Part shown: positions 1 through 11,261 of the stretch, piece by piece
Numbering within the stretch: the first letter of the stretch is position 1
Layout of the letters: each line of letters opens with the position of its first letter
Source of the DNA: Auanema rhodensis
Lineage: Eukaryota > Nematoda > Chromadorea > Rhabditida > Rhabditidae
Length of the DNA stretch: 64,000 nucleotides
Reading direction: 5' to 3'
Assembly (NCBI GenBank): GCA_964057225.1
Contig: OZ059900.1
Coordinates: 22,335,638 to 22,399,637 of the forward strand
The notes under the pieces: model-generated
The model's database searches: none
The model's input: only the letters and a program-made list of their open reading frames with translations
What the model was told of the DNA's origin: nothing
Program-made: the position numbers and the translations under genes

Positions 1-225
1 TACGATTTCATGTGTTCAAACTCATGCAATGTCAATGAAACCTAGCTCAAAATTGTTTGTACAACGTCTAGTTCCACTTTCACGACAAAAAAACAGGGGT
101 TAGAAAATTAAGGAAATTAGCATATTCTGAGGGCACGCCCCTTATGGCTAATATTGATTAAATCGATTTTTGTTCATATGAGTAGTCAAATGCAACGAAT
201 TTCAGCGTGTTACATACTAAAATGA

Positions 226-240
226 AGCATTTTACATGCT
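226..240 (+). other. Short dyad in monomer (AGCAT / ATGCT)
   Basis: AGCAT at 226-230 and ATGCT at 236-240 are perfect 5-bp inverted repeats separated by five bases. The arrangement repeats in nearly all monomers. The common T233C variant changes only the loop, while the T230G variant (copies starting 61852 and 63219) removes one outer-arm base. Whether it forms a cruciform is unknown. Confidence 0.5.
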
Positions 241-295
241 GAACACTAGAAAAATACAAAAACACAGTATTTCCCATGAGAAATATTTTATTATG

Positions 296-307
296 CTGGA
301 AAACCAG
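296..307 (+). other. Short dyad CTGG-AAAA-CCAG
   Basis: A 4-bp stem with an AAAA loop lies in the AT-rich tail of each monomer and overlaps AAAAC-CA-GTTTT, a second small dyad. It is conserved in almost all copies. Exceptions are the copy starting 37572 (AAAATCAG), the copy starting 39282 (AAAACAAG) and the copy starting 35179, which lost one A. Confidence 0.45.
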
Positions 308-317
308 TTTTTGGAAT

Positions 318-334
318 TTTCGCTGTAAACAAGG
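318..334 (+). other. CENP-B-box-like motif, present once per monomer
   Basis: The 17-mer TTTCGCTGTAAACAAGG matches the mammalian CENP-B box pattern YTTCGTTGGAARCGGGA at 12 of 17 positions. It matches 7 of the 9 positions usually called essential (TTCG, A, C and the last G of CGGG). The two middle G residues of CGGG are A here. The motif recurs in every monomer. Position 1 is G and position 13 is T in the copies starting 11262, 12626, 20143, 21849, 27660 and 28344. Position 17 is T in copies with the G334T change. A match of this quality can arise by chance in 342 bp, so binding is conjecture. Confidence 0.35.
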
Positions 335-3074
335 TTTTGACTTACGATTTCATGTGTTCAAACTCATGCAATGTCAATGAAACCTAGCTCAAAATTGTTC
401 GTACAACGTCTAGTTCCACTTTCACGACAAAAAAACAGGGGTTAGAAAATTAAGGAAATTAGCATATTCTGAGGGCACGCCCCTTATGGCTAATATTGAT
501 TAAATCGATTTTTGTTCATATGAGTCGTCAAATGCAACGAATTTCAGCGTGTTACATACTAAAATGAAGCATTTCACATGCTGAACACTAGAAGAATACA
601 AAAACACAGTATTTCCCATGAGAAATATTTTATTATGCTGGAAAACCAGTTTTTGGAAATTTCGCTGTAAACAAGGTTTTGACTTACGATTTCATGTGTT
701 CAAACTCATGCAATGTCAATGAAACCTAGCTCAAAATTGTTCGTACAACGTCTAGTTCCACTTTCACGACAAAAAAACAGGGGTTAGAAAATTTAGGAAA
801 TTAGCATATTCTGAGGGCACGCCCCTTATGGCTAATATTGATTAAATCGATTTTTGTTCATATGAGTCGTCAAATGCAACGAATTTCAGCGTGTTACATA
901 CTAAAACGAAGTATTTTACATGCTGAACACTAGAAAAATACAAAAACACAGTATTTCCCATGAGAAATATTTTATTATGCTGGAAAACCAGTTTTTGGAA
1001 TTTTCGCTGTAAACAAGGTTTTGACTTACGATTTCATGTGTTCAAACTCATGCAATGTCAATGAAACCTAGCTCAAAATTGTTCGTACAACGTCTAGTTC
1101 CACTTTCACGACAAAAAAACAGGGGTTAGAAAATTAAGGAAATTAGCATATTCTGAGGGCACGCCTCTTATGGCTAATATTGATTAAATCGATTTTTGTT
1201 CATATGAGTCGTCAAATGCAACGAATTTCAGCGTGTTACATACTAAAATGAAGCATTTTACATGCTGAACACTAGAAAAATACAAAAACACAGTATTTCC
1301 CATGAGAAATATTTTATTATGCTGGAAAACCAGTTTTTGGAAATTTCGCTGTAAACAAGGTTTTGACTTACGATTTCATGTGTTCAAACTCATGCAATGT
1401 CAATGAAACCTAGCTCAAAACTGTTCCTACAACGTCTAGTTCCACTTTCACGACAAAAAAACAGGGGTTAGAAAATTAAGGAAATTAGCATATTCTGAGG
1501 GCACGCCCCTTATGGCTAATATTGATTAAATCGATTTTTGTTCATATGAGTCGTCAAATGCAACGAATTTCAGCGTGTTACATACTAAAATGAAGCATTT
1601 TACATGCTGAACACTATAAAAATACAAAAACACAGTATTTCCCATGAGAAATATTTTATTATGCTGGAAAACCAGTTTTTGGAAATTTCGCTGTAAACAA
1701 GGTTTTGACTTACGATTTCATGTGTTCAAACTCATGCAATGTCAATGAAACCTAGCTCAAAATTGTTCCTACAACGTCTAATTCCACTTTCACGACAAAA
1801 AAACAGGGGTTAGAAAATTAAGGAAATTAGCATATTCTGAGGGCACGCCCCTTATGGCTAATATTGATTAAATCGATTTTTGTTCATATGAGTCGTCAAA
1901 TGCAACGAATTTCAGCGTGTTACATACTAAAATGAAGCATTTTACATGCTGAACACTATAAAAATACAAAAACACAGTATTTCCCATGAGAAATATTTTA
2001 TTATGCTGGAAAACCAGTTTTTGGAAATTTCGCTGTAAACAAGGTTTTGACTTACGATTTCATGTGTTCAAACTCATGCAATGTCAATGAAACCTAGCTC
2101 AAAATTGTTCCTACAACGTCTAGTTCCACTTTCACGACAAAAAACAGGGGTTAGAAAATTAAGGAAATTAGCATATTCTGAGGGCACGCCCCTTATGGCT
2201 AATATTGATTAAATCGATTTTTGTTCATATGAGTCGTCAAATGCAACGAATTTCAGCGTGTTACATACTAAAATGAAGCATTTTACATGCTGAACACTAG
2301 AAAAATACAAAAACACAGTATTTCTCATGAGAAATATTTTATTATGCTGGAAAACCAGTTTTTGGAAATTTCGCTGTAAACAAGGTTTTGATTTACGATT
2401 TCATGTGTTCAAACTCATGCAATGTCAATGAAACCTAGCTCAAAATTGTTTGTACAACGTCTAGTTCCACTTTCACGACAAAAAAACAGGGGTTAGAAAA
2501 TTAAGGAAATTAGCATATTCTGAGGGCACGCCCCTTATGGCTAATATTGATTAAATCGATTTTTGTTCATATGAGTCGTCAAATGCAACGAATTTCAGCG
2601 TGTTACATACTAAAATGAAGCATTTTACATGCTGAACACTAGAAAAATACAAAAACACAGTATTTCCCATGAGAAATATTTTATTATGCTGGAAAACCAG
2701 TTTTTGGAAATTTCGCTGTAAACAAGGTTTTGACTTACGATTTCATGTGTTCAAACTCATGCAATGTCAATGAAACCTAGCTCAAAATTGTTCCTACAAC
2801 GTCTAGTTCCACTTTCACGACAAAAAAACAGGGGTTAGAAAATTAAGGAAATTAGCATATTCTGAGGGCACGCCCCTTATGGCTAATATTGATTAAATCG
2901 ATTTTTGTTCATATGAGTCGTCAAATGCAACGAATTTCAGCGTGTTACATACAATGAAGCATTTCACATGCTGAACACTAGAAAAATACAAAAACACAGT
3001 ATTTCCCATGAGAAATATTTTATTATGCTGGAAAACCAGTTTTTGGAAATTTCGCTGTAAACAAGTTTTTGACT

Positions 3075-5118
3075 TACGATTTCATGTGTTCAAACTCATG
3101 CAATGTCAATGAAACCTAGCTCAAAATTGTTCCTACAACGTCTAGTTCCACTTTCACGACAAAAAAACAGGGGTTAGAAAATTAAGGAAATTAGCATATT
3201 CTGAGGGCACGCCTCTTATGGCTAATATTGATTAAATCGATTTTTGTTCATATGAGTCGTCAAATGCAACGAATTTCAGCGTGTTACATACTAAAATGAA
3301 GCATTTTACATGCTGAACACTATAAAATTACAAAAACACAGTATTTCCCATGAGAAATATTTTATTATGCTGGAAAACCAGTTTTTGGAATTTTCGCTGT
3401 AAACAAGGTTTTGACTTACGATTTCATGTGTTCAAACTCATGCAATGTCAATGAAACCTAGCTCAAAATTGTTCGTACAACGTCTAGTTCCACTTTCACG
3501 ACAAAAAAACAGGGGTTAGAAAATTAAGGAAATTAGCATATTCTGAGGGCACGCCCCTTATGGCTAATATTGATTAAATCGATTTTTGTTCATATGAGTC
3601 GTCAAATGCAACGAATTTCAGCGTGTTACATACTAAAATGAAGCATTTTACATGCTGAACACTAGAAAAATACAAAAACACAGTATTTCCCATGAGAAAT
3701 ATTTTATTATGCTGGAAAACCAGTTTTTGGAAATTTCGCTGTAAACAAGGTTTTGACTTACGATTTCATGTGTTCAAACTCATGCAATGTCAATGAAACC
3801 TAGCTCAAAATTGTTCCTACAACGTCTAGTTCCACTTTCACGACAAAAAAACAGGGGTTAGAAAATTAAGGAAATTAGCATATTCTGAGGGCACGCCTCT
3901 TATGGCTAATATTGATTAAATCGATTTTTGTTCATATGAGTCGTCAAATGCAACGAATTTCAGCGTGTTACATACTAAAATGAAGCATTTTACATGCTGA
4001 ACACTAGAAAAATACAAAAACACAGTATTTCCCATGAGAAATATTTTATTATGCTGGAAAACCAGTTTTTGGAAATTTCGCTGTAAACAAGGTTTTGACT
4101 TACGATTTCATGTGTTCAAACTCATGCAATGTCAATGAAACCTAGCTCAAAACTGTTCCTACAACGTCTAGTTCCACTTTCACGACAAAAAAACAGGGGT
4201 TAGAAAATTAAGGAAATTAGCATATTCTGAGGGCACGCCCCTTATGGCTAATATTGATTAAATCGATTTTTGTTCATATGAGTCGTCAAATGCAACGAAT
4301 TTCAGCGTGTTACATACTAAAATGAAGCATTTTACATGCTGAACACTATAAAAATACAAAAACACAGTATTTCCCATGAGAAATATTTTATTATGCTGGA
4401 AAACCAGTTTTTGGAAATTTCGCTGTAAACAAGGTTTTGACTTACGATTTCATGTGTTCAAACTCATGCAATGTCAATGAAACCTAGCTCAAAATTGTTC
4501 CTACAACGTCTAATTCCACTTTCACGACAAAAAAACAGGGGTTAGAAAATTAAGGAAATTAGCATATTCTGAGGGCTTATGGCTAATATTGATTAAATCG
4601 ATTTTTGTTCATATGAGTCGTCAAATGCAACGAATTTCAGCGTGTTACATACTAAAATGAAGCATTTTACATGCTGAACACTATAAAAATACAAAAACAC
4701 AGTATTTCCCATGAGAAATATTTTATTATGCTGGAAAACCAGTTTTTGGAAATTTCGCTGTAAACAAGGTTTTGACTTACGATTTCATGTGTTCAAACTC
4801 ATGCAATGTCAATGAAACCTAGCTCAAAATTGTTCCTACAACGTCTAGTTCCACTTTCACGACAAAAAACAGGGGTTAGAAAATTAAGGAAATTAGCATA
4901 TTCTGAGGGCACGCCCCTTATGGCTAATATTGATTAAATCGATTTTTGTTCATATGAGTCGTCAAATGCAACGAATTTCAGCGTGTTACATACTAAAATG
5001 AAGCATTTTACATGCTGAACACTAGAAAAATACAAAAACACAGTATTTCTCATGAGAAATATTTTATTATGCTGGAAAACCAGTTTTTGGAAATTTCGCT
5101 GTAAACAAGGTTTTGATT
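3075..5118 (+). repeat. 6-monomer HOR, copy 1 (2044 bp)
   Basis: Monomers m10-m15 start at 3075, 3417, 3759, 4101, 4443 and 4778. Their markers in order are T140 with T249/T254 and T317; G59; T140; C53 with T249; A71 with a 7-bp deletion of 135-141; six A with T274 and T341. The same six in the same order follow at once at 5119. The 7-bp deletion (GAGGGCTTATGG) appears only in these two units. Confidence 0.88.
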
Positions 5119-7162
5119 TACGATTTCATGTGTTCAAACTCATGCAATGTCAATGAAACCTAGCTCAAAATTGTTCCTACAACGTCTAGTTCCACTTTCA
5201 CGACAAAAAAACAGGGGTTAGAAAATTAAGGAAATTAGCATATTCTGAGGGCACGCCTCTTATGGCTAATATTGATTAAATCGATTTTTGTTCATATGAG
5301 TCGTCAAATGCAACGAATTTCAGCGTGTTACATACTAAAATGAAGCATTTTACATGCTGAACACTATAAAATTACAAAAACACAGTATTTCCCATGAGAA
5401 ATATTTTATTATGCTGGAAAACCAGTTTTTGGAATTTTCGCTGTAAACAAGGTTTTGACTTACGATTTCATGTGTTCAAACTCATGCAATGTCAATGAAA
5501 CCTAGCTCAAAATTGTTCGTACAACGTCTAGTTCCACTTTCACGACAAAAAAACAGGGGTTAGAAAATTAAGGAAATTAGCATATTCTGAGGGCACGCCC
5601 CTTATGGCTAATATTGATTAAATCGATTTTTGTTCATATGAGTCGTCAAATGCAACGAATTTCAGCGTGTTACATACTAAAATGAAGCATTTTACATGCT
5701 GAACACTAGAAAAATACAAAAACACAGTATTTCCCATGAGAAATATTTTATTATGCTGGAAAACCAGTTTTTGGAAATTTCGCTGTAAACAAGGTTTTGA
5801 CTTACGATTTCATGTGTTCAAACTCATGCAATGTCAATGAAACCTAGCTCAAAATTGTTCCTACAACGTCTAGTTCCACTTTCACGACAAAAAAACAGGG
5901 GTTAGAAAATTAAGGAAATTAGCATATTCTGAGGGCACGCCTCTTATGGCTAATATTGATTAAATCGATTTTTGTTCATATGAGTCGTCAAATGCAACGA
6001 ATTTCAGCGTGTTACATACTAAAATGAAGCATTTTACATGCTGAACACTAGAAAAATACAAAAACACAGTATTTCCCATGAGAAATATTTTATTATGCTG
6101 GAAAACCAGTTTTTGGAAATTTCGCTGTAAACAAGGTTTTGACTTACGATTTCATGTGTTCAAACTCATGCAATGTCAATGAAACCTAGCTCAAAACTGT
6201 TCCTACAACGTCTAGTTCCACTTTCACGACAAAAAAACAGGGGTTAGAAAATTAAGGAAATTAGCATATTCTGAGGGCACGCCCCTTATGGCTAATATTG
6301 ATTAAATCGATTTTTGTTCATATGAGTCGTCAAATGCAACGAATTTCAGCGTGTTACATACTAAAATGAAGCATTTTACATGCTGAACACTATAAAAATA
6401 CAAAAACACAGTATTTCCCATGAGAAATATTTTATTATGCTGGAAAACCAGTTTTTGGAAATTTCGCTGTAAACAAGGTTTTGACTTACGATTTCATGTG
6501 TTCAAACTCATGCAATGTCAATGAAACCTAGCTCAAAATTGTTCCTACAACGTCTAATTCCACTTTCACGACAAAAAAACAGGGGTTAGAAAATTAAGGA
6601 AATTAGCATATTCTGAGGGCTTATGGCTAATATTGATTAAATCGATTTTTGTTCATATGAGTCGTCAAATGCAACGAATTTCAGCGTGTTACATACTAAA
6701 ATGAAGCATTTTACATGCTGAACACTATAAAAATACAAAAACACAGTATTTCCCATGAGAAATATTTTATTATGCTGGAAAACCAGTTTTTGGAAATTTC
6801 GCTGTAAACAAGGTTTTGACTTACGATTTCATGTGTTCAAACTCATGCAATGTCAATGAAACCTAGCTCAAAATTGTTCCTACAACGTCTAGTTCCACTT
6901 TCACGACAAAAAACAGGGGTTAGAAAATTAAGGAAATTAGCATATTCTGAGGGCACGCCCCTTATGGCTAATATTGATTAAATCGATTTTTGTTCATATG
7001 AGTCGTCAAATGCAACGAATTTCAGCGTGTTACATACTAAAATGAAGCATTTTACATGCTGAACACTAGAAAAATACAAAAACACAGTATTTCTCATGAG
7101 AAATATTTTATTATGCTGGAAAACCAGTTTTTGGAAATTTCGCTGTAAACAAGGTTTTGATT
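5119..7162 (+). repeat. 6-monomer HOR, copy 2 (2044 bp)
   Basis: Monomers m16-m21 start at 5119, 5461, 5803, 6145, 6487 and 6822. They repeat every tracked marker of 3075-5118, including the 7-bp deletion in the fifth monomer and the six-A, T274, T341 combination in the sixth. The unit length is exactly the same. The junction joins an m15-type monomer straight to an m10-type monomer, so the m8 and m9 types that follow m7 upstream are absent here. This points to a recent tandem duplication. Confidence 0.88.
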
Positions 7163-8526
7163 TACGATTTCATGTGTTCAAACTCATGCAATGTCAATGA
7201 AACCTAGCTCAAAATTGTTTGTACAACGTCTAGTTCCACTTTCACGACAAAAAAACAGGGGTTAGAAAATTAAGGAAATTAGCATATTCTGAGGGCACGC
7301 CCCTTATGGCTAATATTGATTAAATCGATTTTTGTTCATATGAGTCGTCAAATGCAACGAATTTCAGCGTGTTACATACAATGAAGCATTTCACATGCTG
7401 AACACTAGAAAAATACAAAAACACAGTATTTCCCATGAGAAATATTTTATTATGCTGGAAAACCAGTTTTTGGAAATTTCGCTGTAAACAAGTTTTTGAC
7501 TTACGATTTCATGTGTTCAAACTCATGCAATGTCAATGAAACCTAGCTCAAAATTGTTCCTACAACGTCTAGTTCCACTTTCACGACAAAAAAACAGGGG
7601 TTAGAAAATTAAGGAAATTAGCATATTCTGAGGGCACGCCTCTTATGGCTAATATTGATTAAATCGATTTTTGTTCATATGAGTCGTCAAATGCAACAAA
7701 TTTCAGCGTGTTACATACTAAAATGAAGCATTTTACATGCTGAACACTATAAAATTACAAAAACACAGTATTTCCCATGAGAAATATTTTATTATGCTGG
7801 AAAACCAGTTTTTGGAAATTTCGCTGTAAACAAGGTTTTGACTTACGATTTCATGTGTTCAAACTCATGCAATGTCAATGAAACCTAGCTCAAAATTGTT
7901 CCTACAACGTCTAGTTCCACTTTCACGACAAAAAAACAGGGGTTAGAAAATTAAGGAAATTAGCATATTCTGAGGGCACGCCCCTTATGGCTAATATTGA
8001 TTAAATCGATTTTTGTTCATATGAGTCGTCAAATGAAACGAATTTCAGCGTGTTACATACTAAAATGAAGCATTTTACATGCTGAACACTATAAAAATAC
8101 AAAAACACAGTATTTCCCATGAGAAATATTTTATTATGCTGGAAAACCAGTTTTTGGAAAGTTCGCTGTAAATAAGGTTTTGACTTACGATTTCATGTGT
8201 TCAAACTCATGCAATGTCAATGAAACCTAGCTCAAAATTGTTCCTACAACGTCTAGTTCCACTTTCACGACAAAAAACAGGGGTTAGAAAATTAAGGAAA
8301 TTAGCATATTCTGAGGGCACGCCCCTTATGGCTAATATTGATTAAATCGATTTTTGTTCATATGAGTCGTCAAATGCAACGAATTTCAGCGTGTTACATA
8401 CTAAAATGAAGCATTTTACATGCTGAACACTAGAAAAATACAAAAACACAGTATTTCCCATGAGAAATATTTTATTATGCTGGAAAACCAGTTTTTGGAA
8501 ATTTCGCTGTAAACAAGGTTTTGACT
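7163..8526 (+). repeat. Monomers m22-m25, starting with a hybrid monomer
   Basis: Starts are 7163, 7502, 7844 and 8186. m22 (339 bp) has the T58 front of m8 and the 3-bp deletion, C233 and T334 tail of m9, in place of two separate monomers. m23 has T140 and T249/T254 plus a private CAACAAAT. m24 has A193, T249, G318 and T330, a set that reappears downstream with an added A342. m25 has the six-A tract. Confidence 0.75.
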
Positions 8527-9894
8527 TACGATTTCATGTGTTCAAACTCATGCAATGTCAATGAAACCTAGCTCAAAATTGTTCCTACAACGTCTAGTTC
8601 CACTTTCACGACAAAAAAACAGGGGTTAGAAAATTAAGGAAATTAGCATATTCTGAGGGCACGCCCCTTATGGCTAATATTGATTAAATCGATTTTTGTT
8701 CATATGAGTCGTCAAATGCAACGAATTTCAGCGTGTTACATACTAAAATGAAGCATTTCACATGCTGAACACTAGAAAAATACAAAAACACAGTATTTCC
8801 CATGAGAAATATTTTATTATGCTGGAAAACCAGTTTTTGGAAATTTCGCTGTAAACAAGTTTTTGACTTACGATTTCATGTGTTCAAACTCATGCAATGT
8901 CAATGAAACCTAGCTCAAAACTGTTCCTACAACGTCTAGTTCCACTTTCACGACAAAAAAACAGGGGTTAGAAAATTAAGGAAATTAGCATATTCTGAGG
9001 GCACGCCTCTTATGGCTAATATTGATTAAATCGATTTTTGTTCATATGAGTCGTCAAATGCAACGAATTTCAGCGTGTTACATACTAAAATGAAGCATTT
9101 TACATGCTGAACACTAGAAAAATACAAAAACACAGTATTTCCCATGAGAAATATTTTATTATGCTGGAAAACCAGTTTTTGGAAATTTCGCTGTAAACAA
9201 GGTTTTGACTTACGATTTCATGTGTTCAAACTCATGCAATGTCAATGAAACCTAGCTCAAAATTGTTCCTACAACGTCTAGTTCCACTTTCACGACAAAA
9301 AAACAGGGGTTAGAAAATTAAGGAAATTAGCATATTCTGAGGGCACGCCCCTTATGGCTAATATTGATTAAATCGATTTTTGTTCATATGAGTCGTCAAA
9401 TGCAACGAATTTCAGCGTGTTACATACTAAAATGAAGCATTTCACATGCTGAACACTAGAAAAATACAAAAACACAGTATTTCCCATGAGAAATATTTTA
9501 TTATGCTGGAAAACCAGTTTTTGGAAATTTCGCTGTAAACAAGTTTTTGACTTACGATTTCATGTGTTCAAACTCATGCAATGTCAATGAAACCTAGCTC
9601 AAAACTGTTCCTACAACGTCTAGTTCCACTTTCACGACAAAAAAACAGGGGTTAGAAAATTAAGGAAATTAGCATATTCTGAGGGCACGCCTCTTATGGC
9701 TAATATTGATTAAATCGATTTTTGTTCATATGAGTCGTCAAATGCAACGAATTTCAGCGTGTTACATACTAAAATGAAGCATTTTACATGCTGAACACTA
9801 CAAAATTACAAAAACACAGTATTTCCCATGAGAAATATTTTATTATGCTGGAAAACCAGTTTTTGGAAATTTCGCTGTAAACAAGGTTTTGACT
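8527..9894 (+). repeat. Dimer HOR, two tandem copies (684 bp each)
   Basis: m26-m27 (8527-9210) and m28-m29 (9211-9894) alternate a C233, G249, T334 monomer with a C53, T140 monomer. The second dimer differs near the end of m29, which reads ACTACAAAATT instead of ACTAGAAAAAT. That tail resembles the T249/T254 types and may be a converted or hybrid end. Confidence 0.78.
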
Positions 9895-11261
9895 TACGAT
9901 TTCATGTGTTCAAACTCATGCAATGTCAATGAAACCTAGCTCAAAATTGTTCCTACAACGTCTTGTTCCACTTTCACGACAAAAAAACAGGGGTTAGAAA
10001 ATTAAGGAAATTAGCATATTCTGAGGGCACGCCCCTTATGGCTAATATTGATTAAATCGATTTTTGTTCATATGAGTCGTCAAATGCAACGAATTTCAGC
10101 GTGTTACATACTGAAATGAAGCATTTTACATGCTGAACACTATAAAAATACAAAAACACAGTATTTCCCATGAGAAATATTTTATTATGCTGGAAAACCA
10201 GTTTTTGGAAATTTCGCTGTAAACAAGGTTTTGACTTACGATTTCATGTGTTCAAACTCATGCAATGTCAATGAAACCTAGCTCAAAATTGTTCCTACAA
10301 CGTCTAGTTCCACTTTCACGACAAAAAACAGGGGTTAGAAAATTAAGGAAATTAGCATATTCTGAGGGCACGCCCCTTATGGCTAATATTGATTAAATCG
10401 ATTTTTGTTCATATGAGTCGTCAAATGCAACGAATTTCAGCGTGTTACATACTAAAATGAAGCATTTTACATGCTGAACACTATAAAATTACAAAAACAC
10501 AGTATTTCCCATGAGAAATATTTTATTATGCTGGAAAACCAGTTTTTGGAAATTTCGCTGTAAACAAGGTTTTGACTTACGATTTCATGTGTTCAAACTC
10601 ATGCAATGTCAATGAAACCTAGCTCAAAATTGTTCCTACAACGTCTAGTTCCACTTTCACGACAAAAAAACAGGGGTTAGAAAATTAAGGAAATTAGCAT
10701 ATTCTGAGGGCACGCCCCTTATGGCTAATATTGATTAAATCGATTTTTGTTCATATGAGTCGTCAAATGCAACGAATTTCAGCGTGGTACATACTAAAAT
10801 GAAGCATTTTACATGCTGAACACTATAAAAATACAAAAACACAGTATTTCCCATGAGAAATATTTTATTATGCTGGAAAACCAGTTTTTGGAAATTTCGC
10901 TGTAAACAAGGTTTTGACTTACGATTTCATGTGTTCAAACTCATGCAATGTCAATGAAACCTAGCTCAAAATTGTTCCTACAACGTCTAGTTCCACTTTC
11001 ACGACAAAAAAACAGGGGTTAGAAAATTAAGGAAATTAGCATATTCTGAGGGCACGCCTCTTATGGCTAATATTGATTAAATCGATTTTTGTTCATATGA
11101 GTCGTCAAATGCAACGAATTTCAGCGTGTTACATACTAAAATGAAGCATTTTACATGCTGAACACTATAAAATTACAAAAACACAGTATTTCCCATGAGA
11201 AATATTTTATTATGCTGGAAAACCAGTTTTTGGAAATTTCGCTGTAAACAAGGTTTTGACT
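9895..11261 (+). repeat. Monomers m30-m33, mixed types
   Basis: Starts are 9895, 10237, 10578 and 10920. m30 has T70 and a private CTGAAATG. m31 joins a six-A front to a T249/T254 tail. m32 has a private GCGTGGTAC. m33 is the T140, T249/T254 type that often precedes the G141, A193 monomer, as it does here at 11262. I see no local tandem unit in this piece. Confidence 0.72.

Larger units (their letters stand above)
1..342 (+). repeat. Reference monomer (m1) and its internal map
   Basis: This copy sets the numbering used elsewhere. Notable points are a run of seven A at 87-93 (six in some copies, eight in one); GGGC-AC-GCCC, a short GC-rich dyad, at 131-140; the self-complementary AAATCGATTT at 160-169; a 5-bp stem with a 5-base loop at 226-240; a near-palindrome at 269-286; CTGG-AAAA-CCAG at 296-307; and a CENP-B-box-like motif at 318-334. 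The main diagnostic sites are 9, 12, 45, 50, 53, 58/59, 70, 71, 102, 116, 135-141, 140, 141, 144-149, 151, 184, 187, 193, 211, 215, 218-220, 233, 241, 249, 254, 274, 317, 318, 330, 334, 338, 341 and 342. m1 itself has T58, A184 and T317. Confidence 0.95.
1..3074 (+). repeat. Lead-in segment, monomers m1-m9, mixed types
   Basis: Nine monomers start at 1, 343, 685, 1027, 1369, 1711, 2053, 2394 and 2736. m3 carries private changes near 109 and in the CTAAAACGAAGTATT stretch, and m2 has GAAGAAT in place of GAAAAAT. m4-m7 (1027-2393) show the order T140; C53; A71; six-A plus T274 plus T341, which is the order seen in the last four monomers of the following 6-mer unit. They are therefore an older relative of that unit, without its 7-bp deletion. 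m8 has T58 and m9 has the 3-bp deletion at 218-220 with C233 and T334. Confidence 0.8.

Noticed and set aside
96-103. GGGGTTAG, telomere-like word in each monomer
   Set aside because: It occurs singly, once per 342 bp, and not as a tandem run. A single 8-base match is expected by chance and gives no evidence of a telomere.
160-169. AAATCGATTT as a regulatory operator
   Set aside because: A 10-bp self-complementary word in AT-rich DNA is weak evidence, and no gene is nearby for it to regulate.
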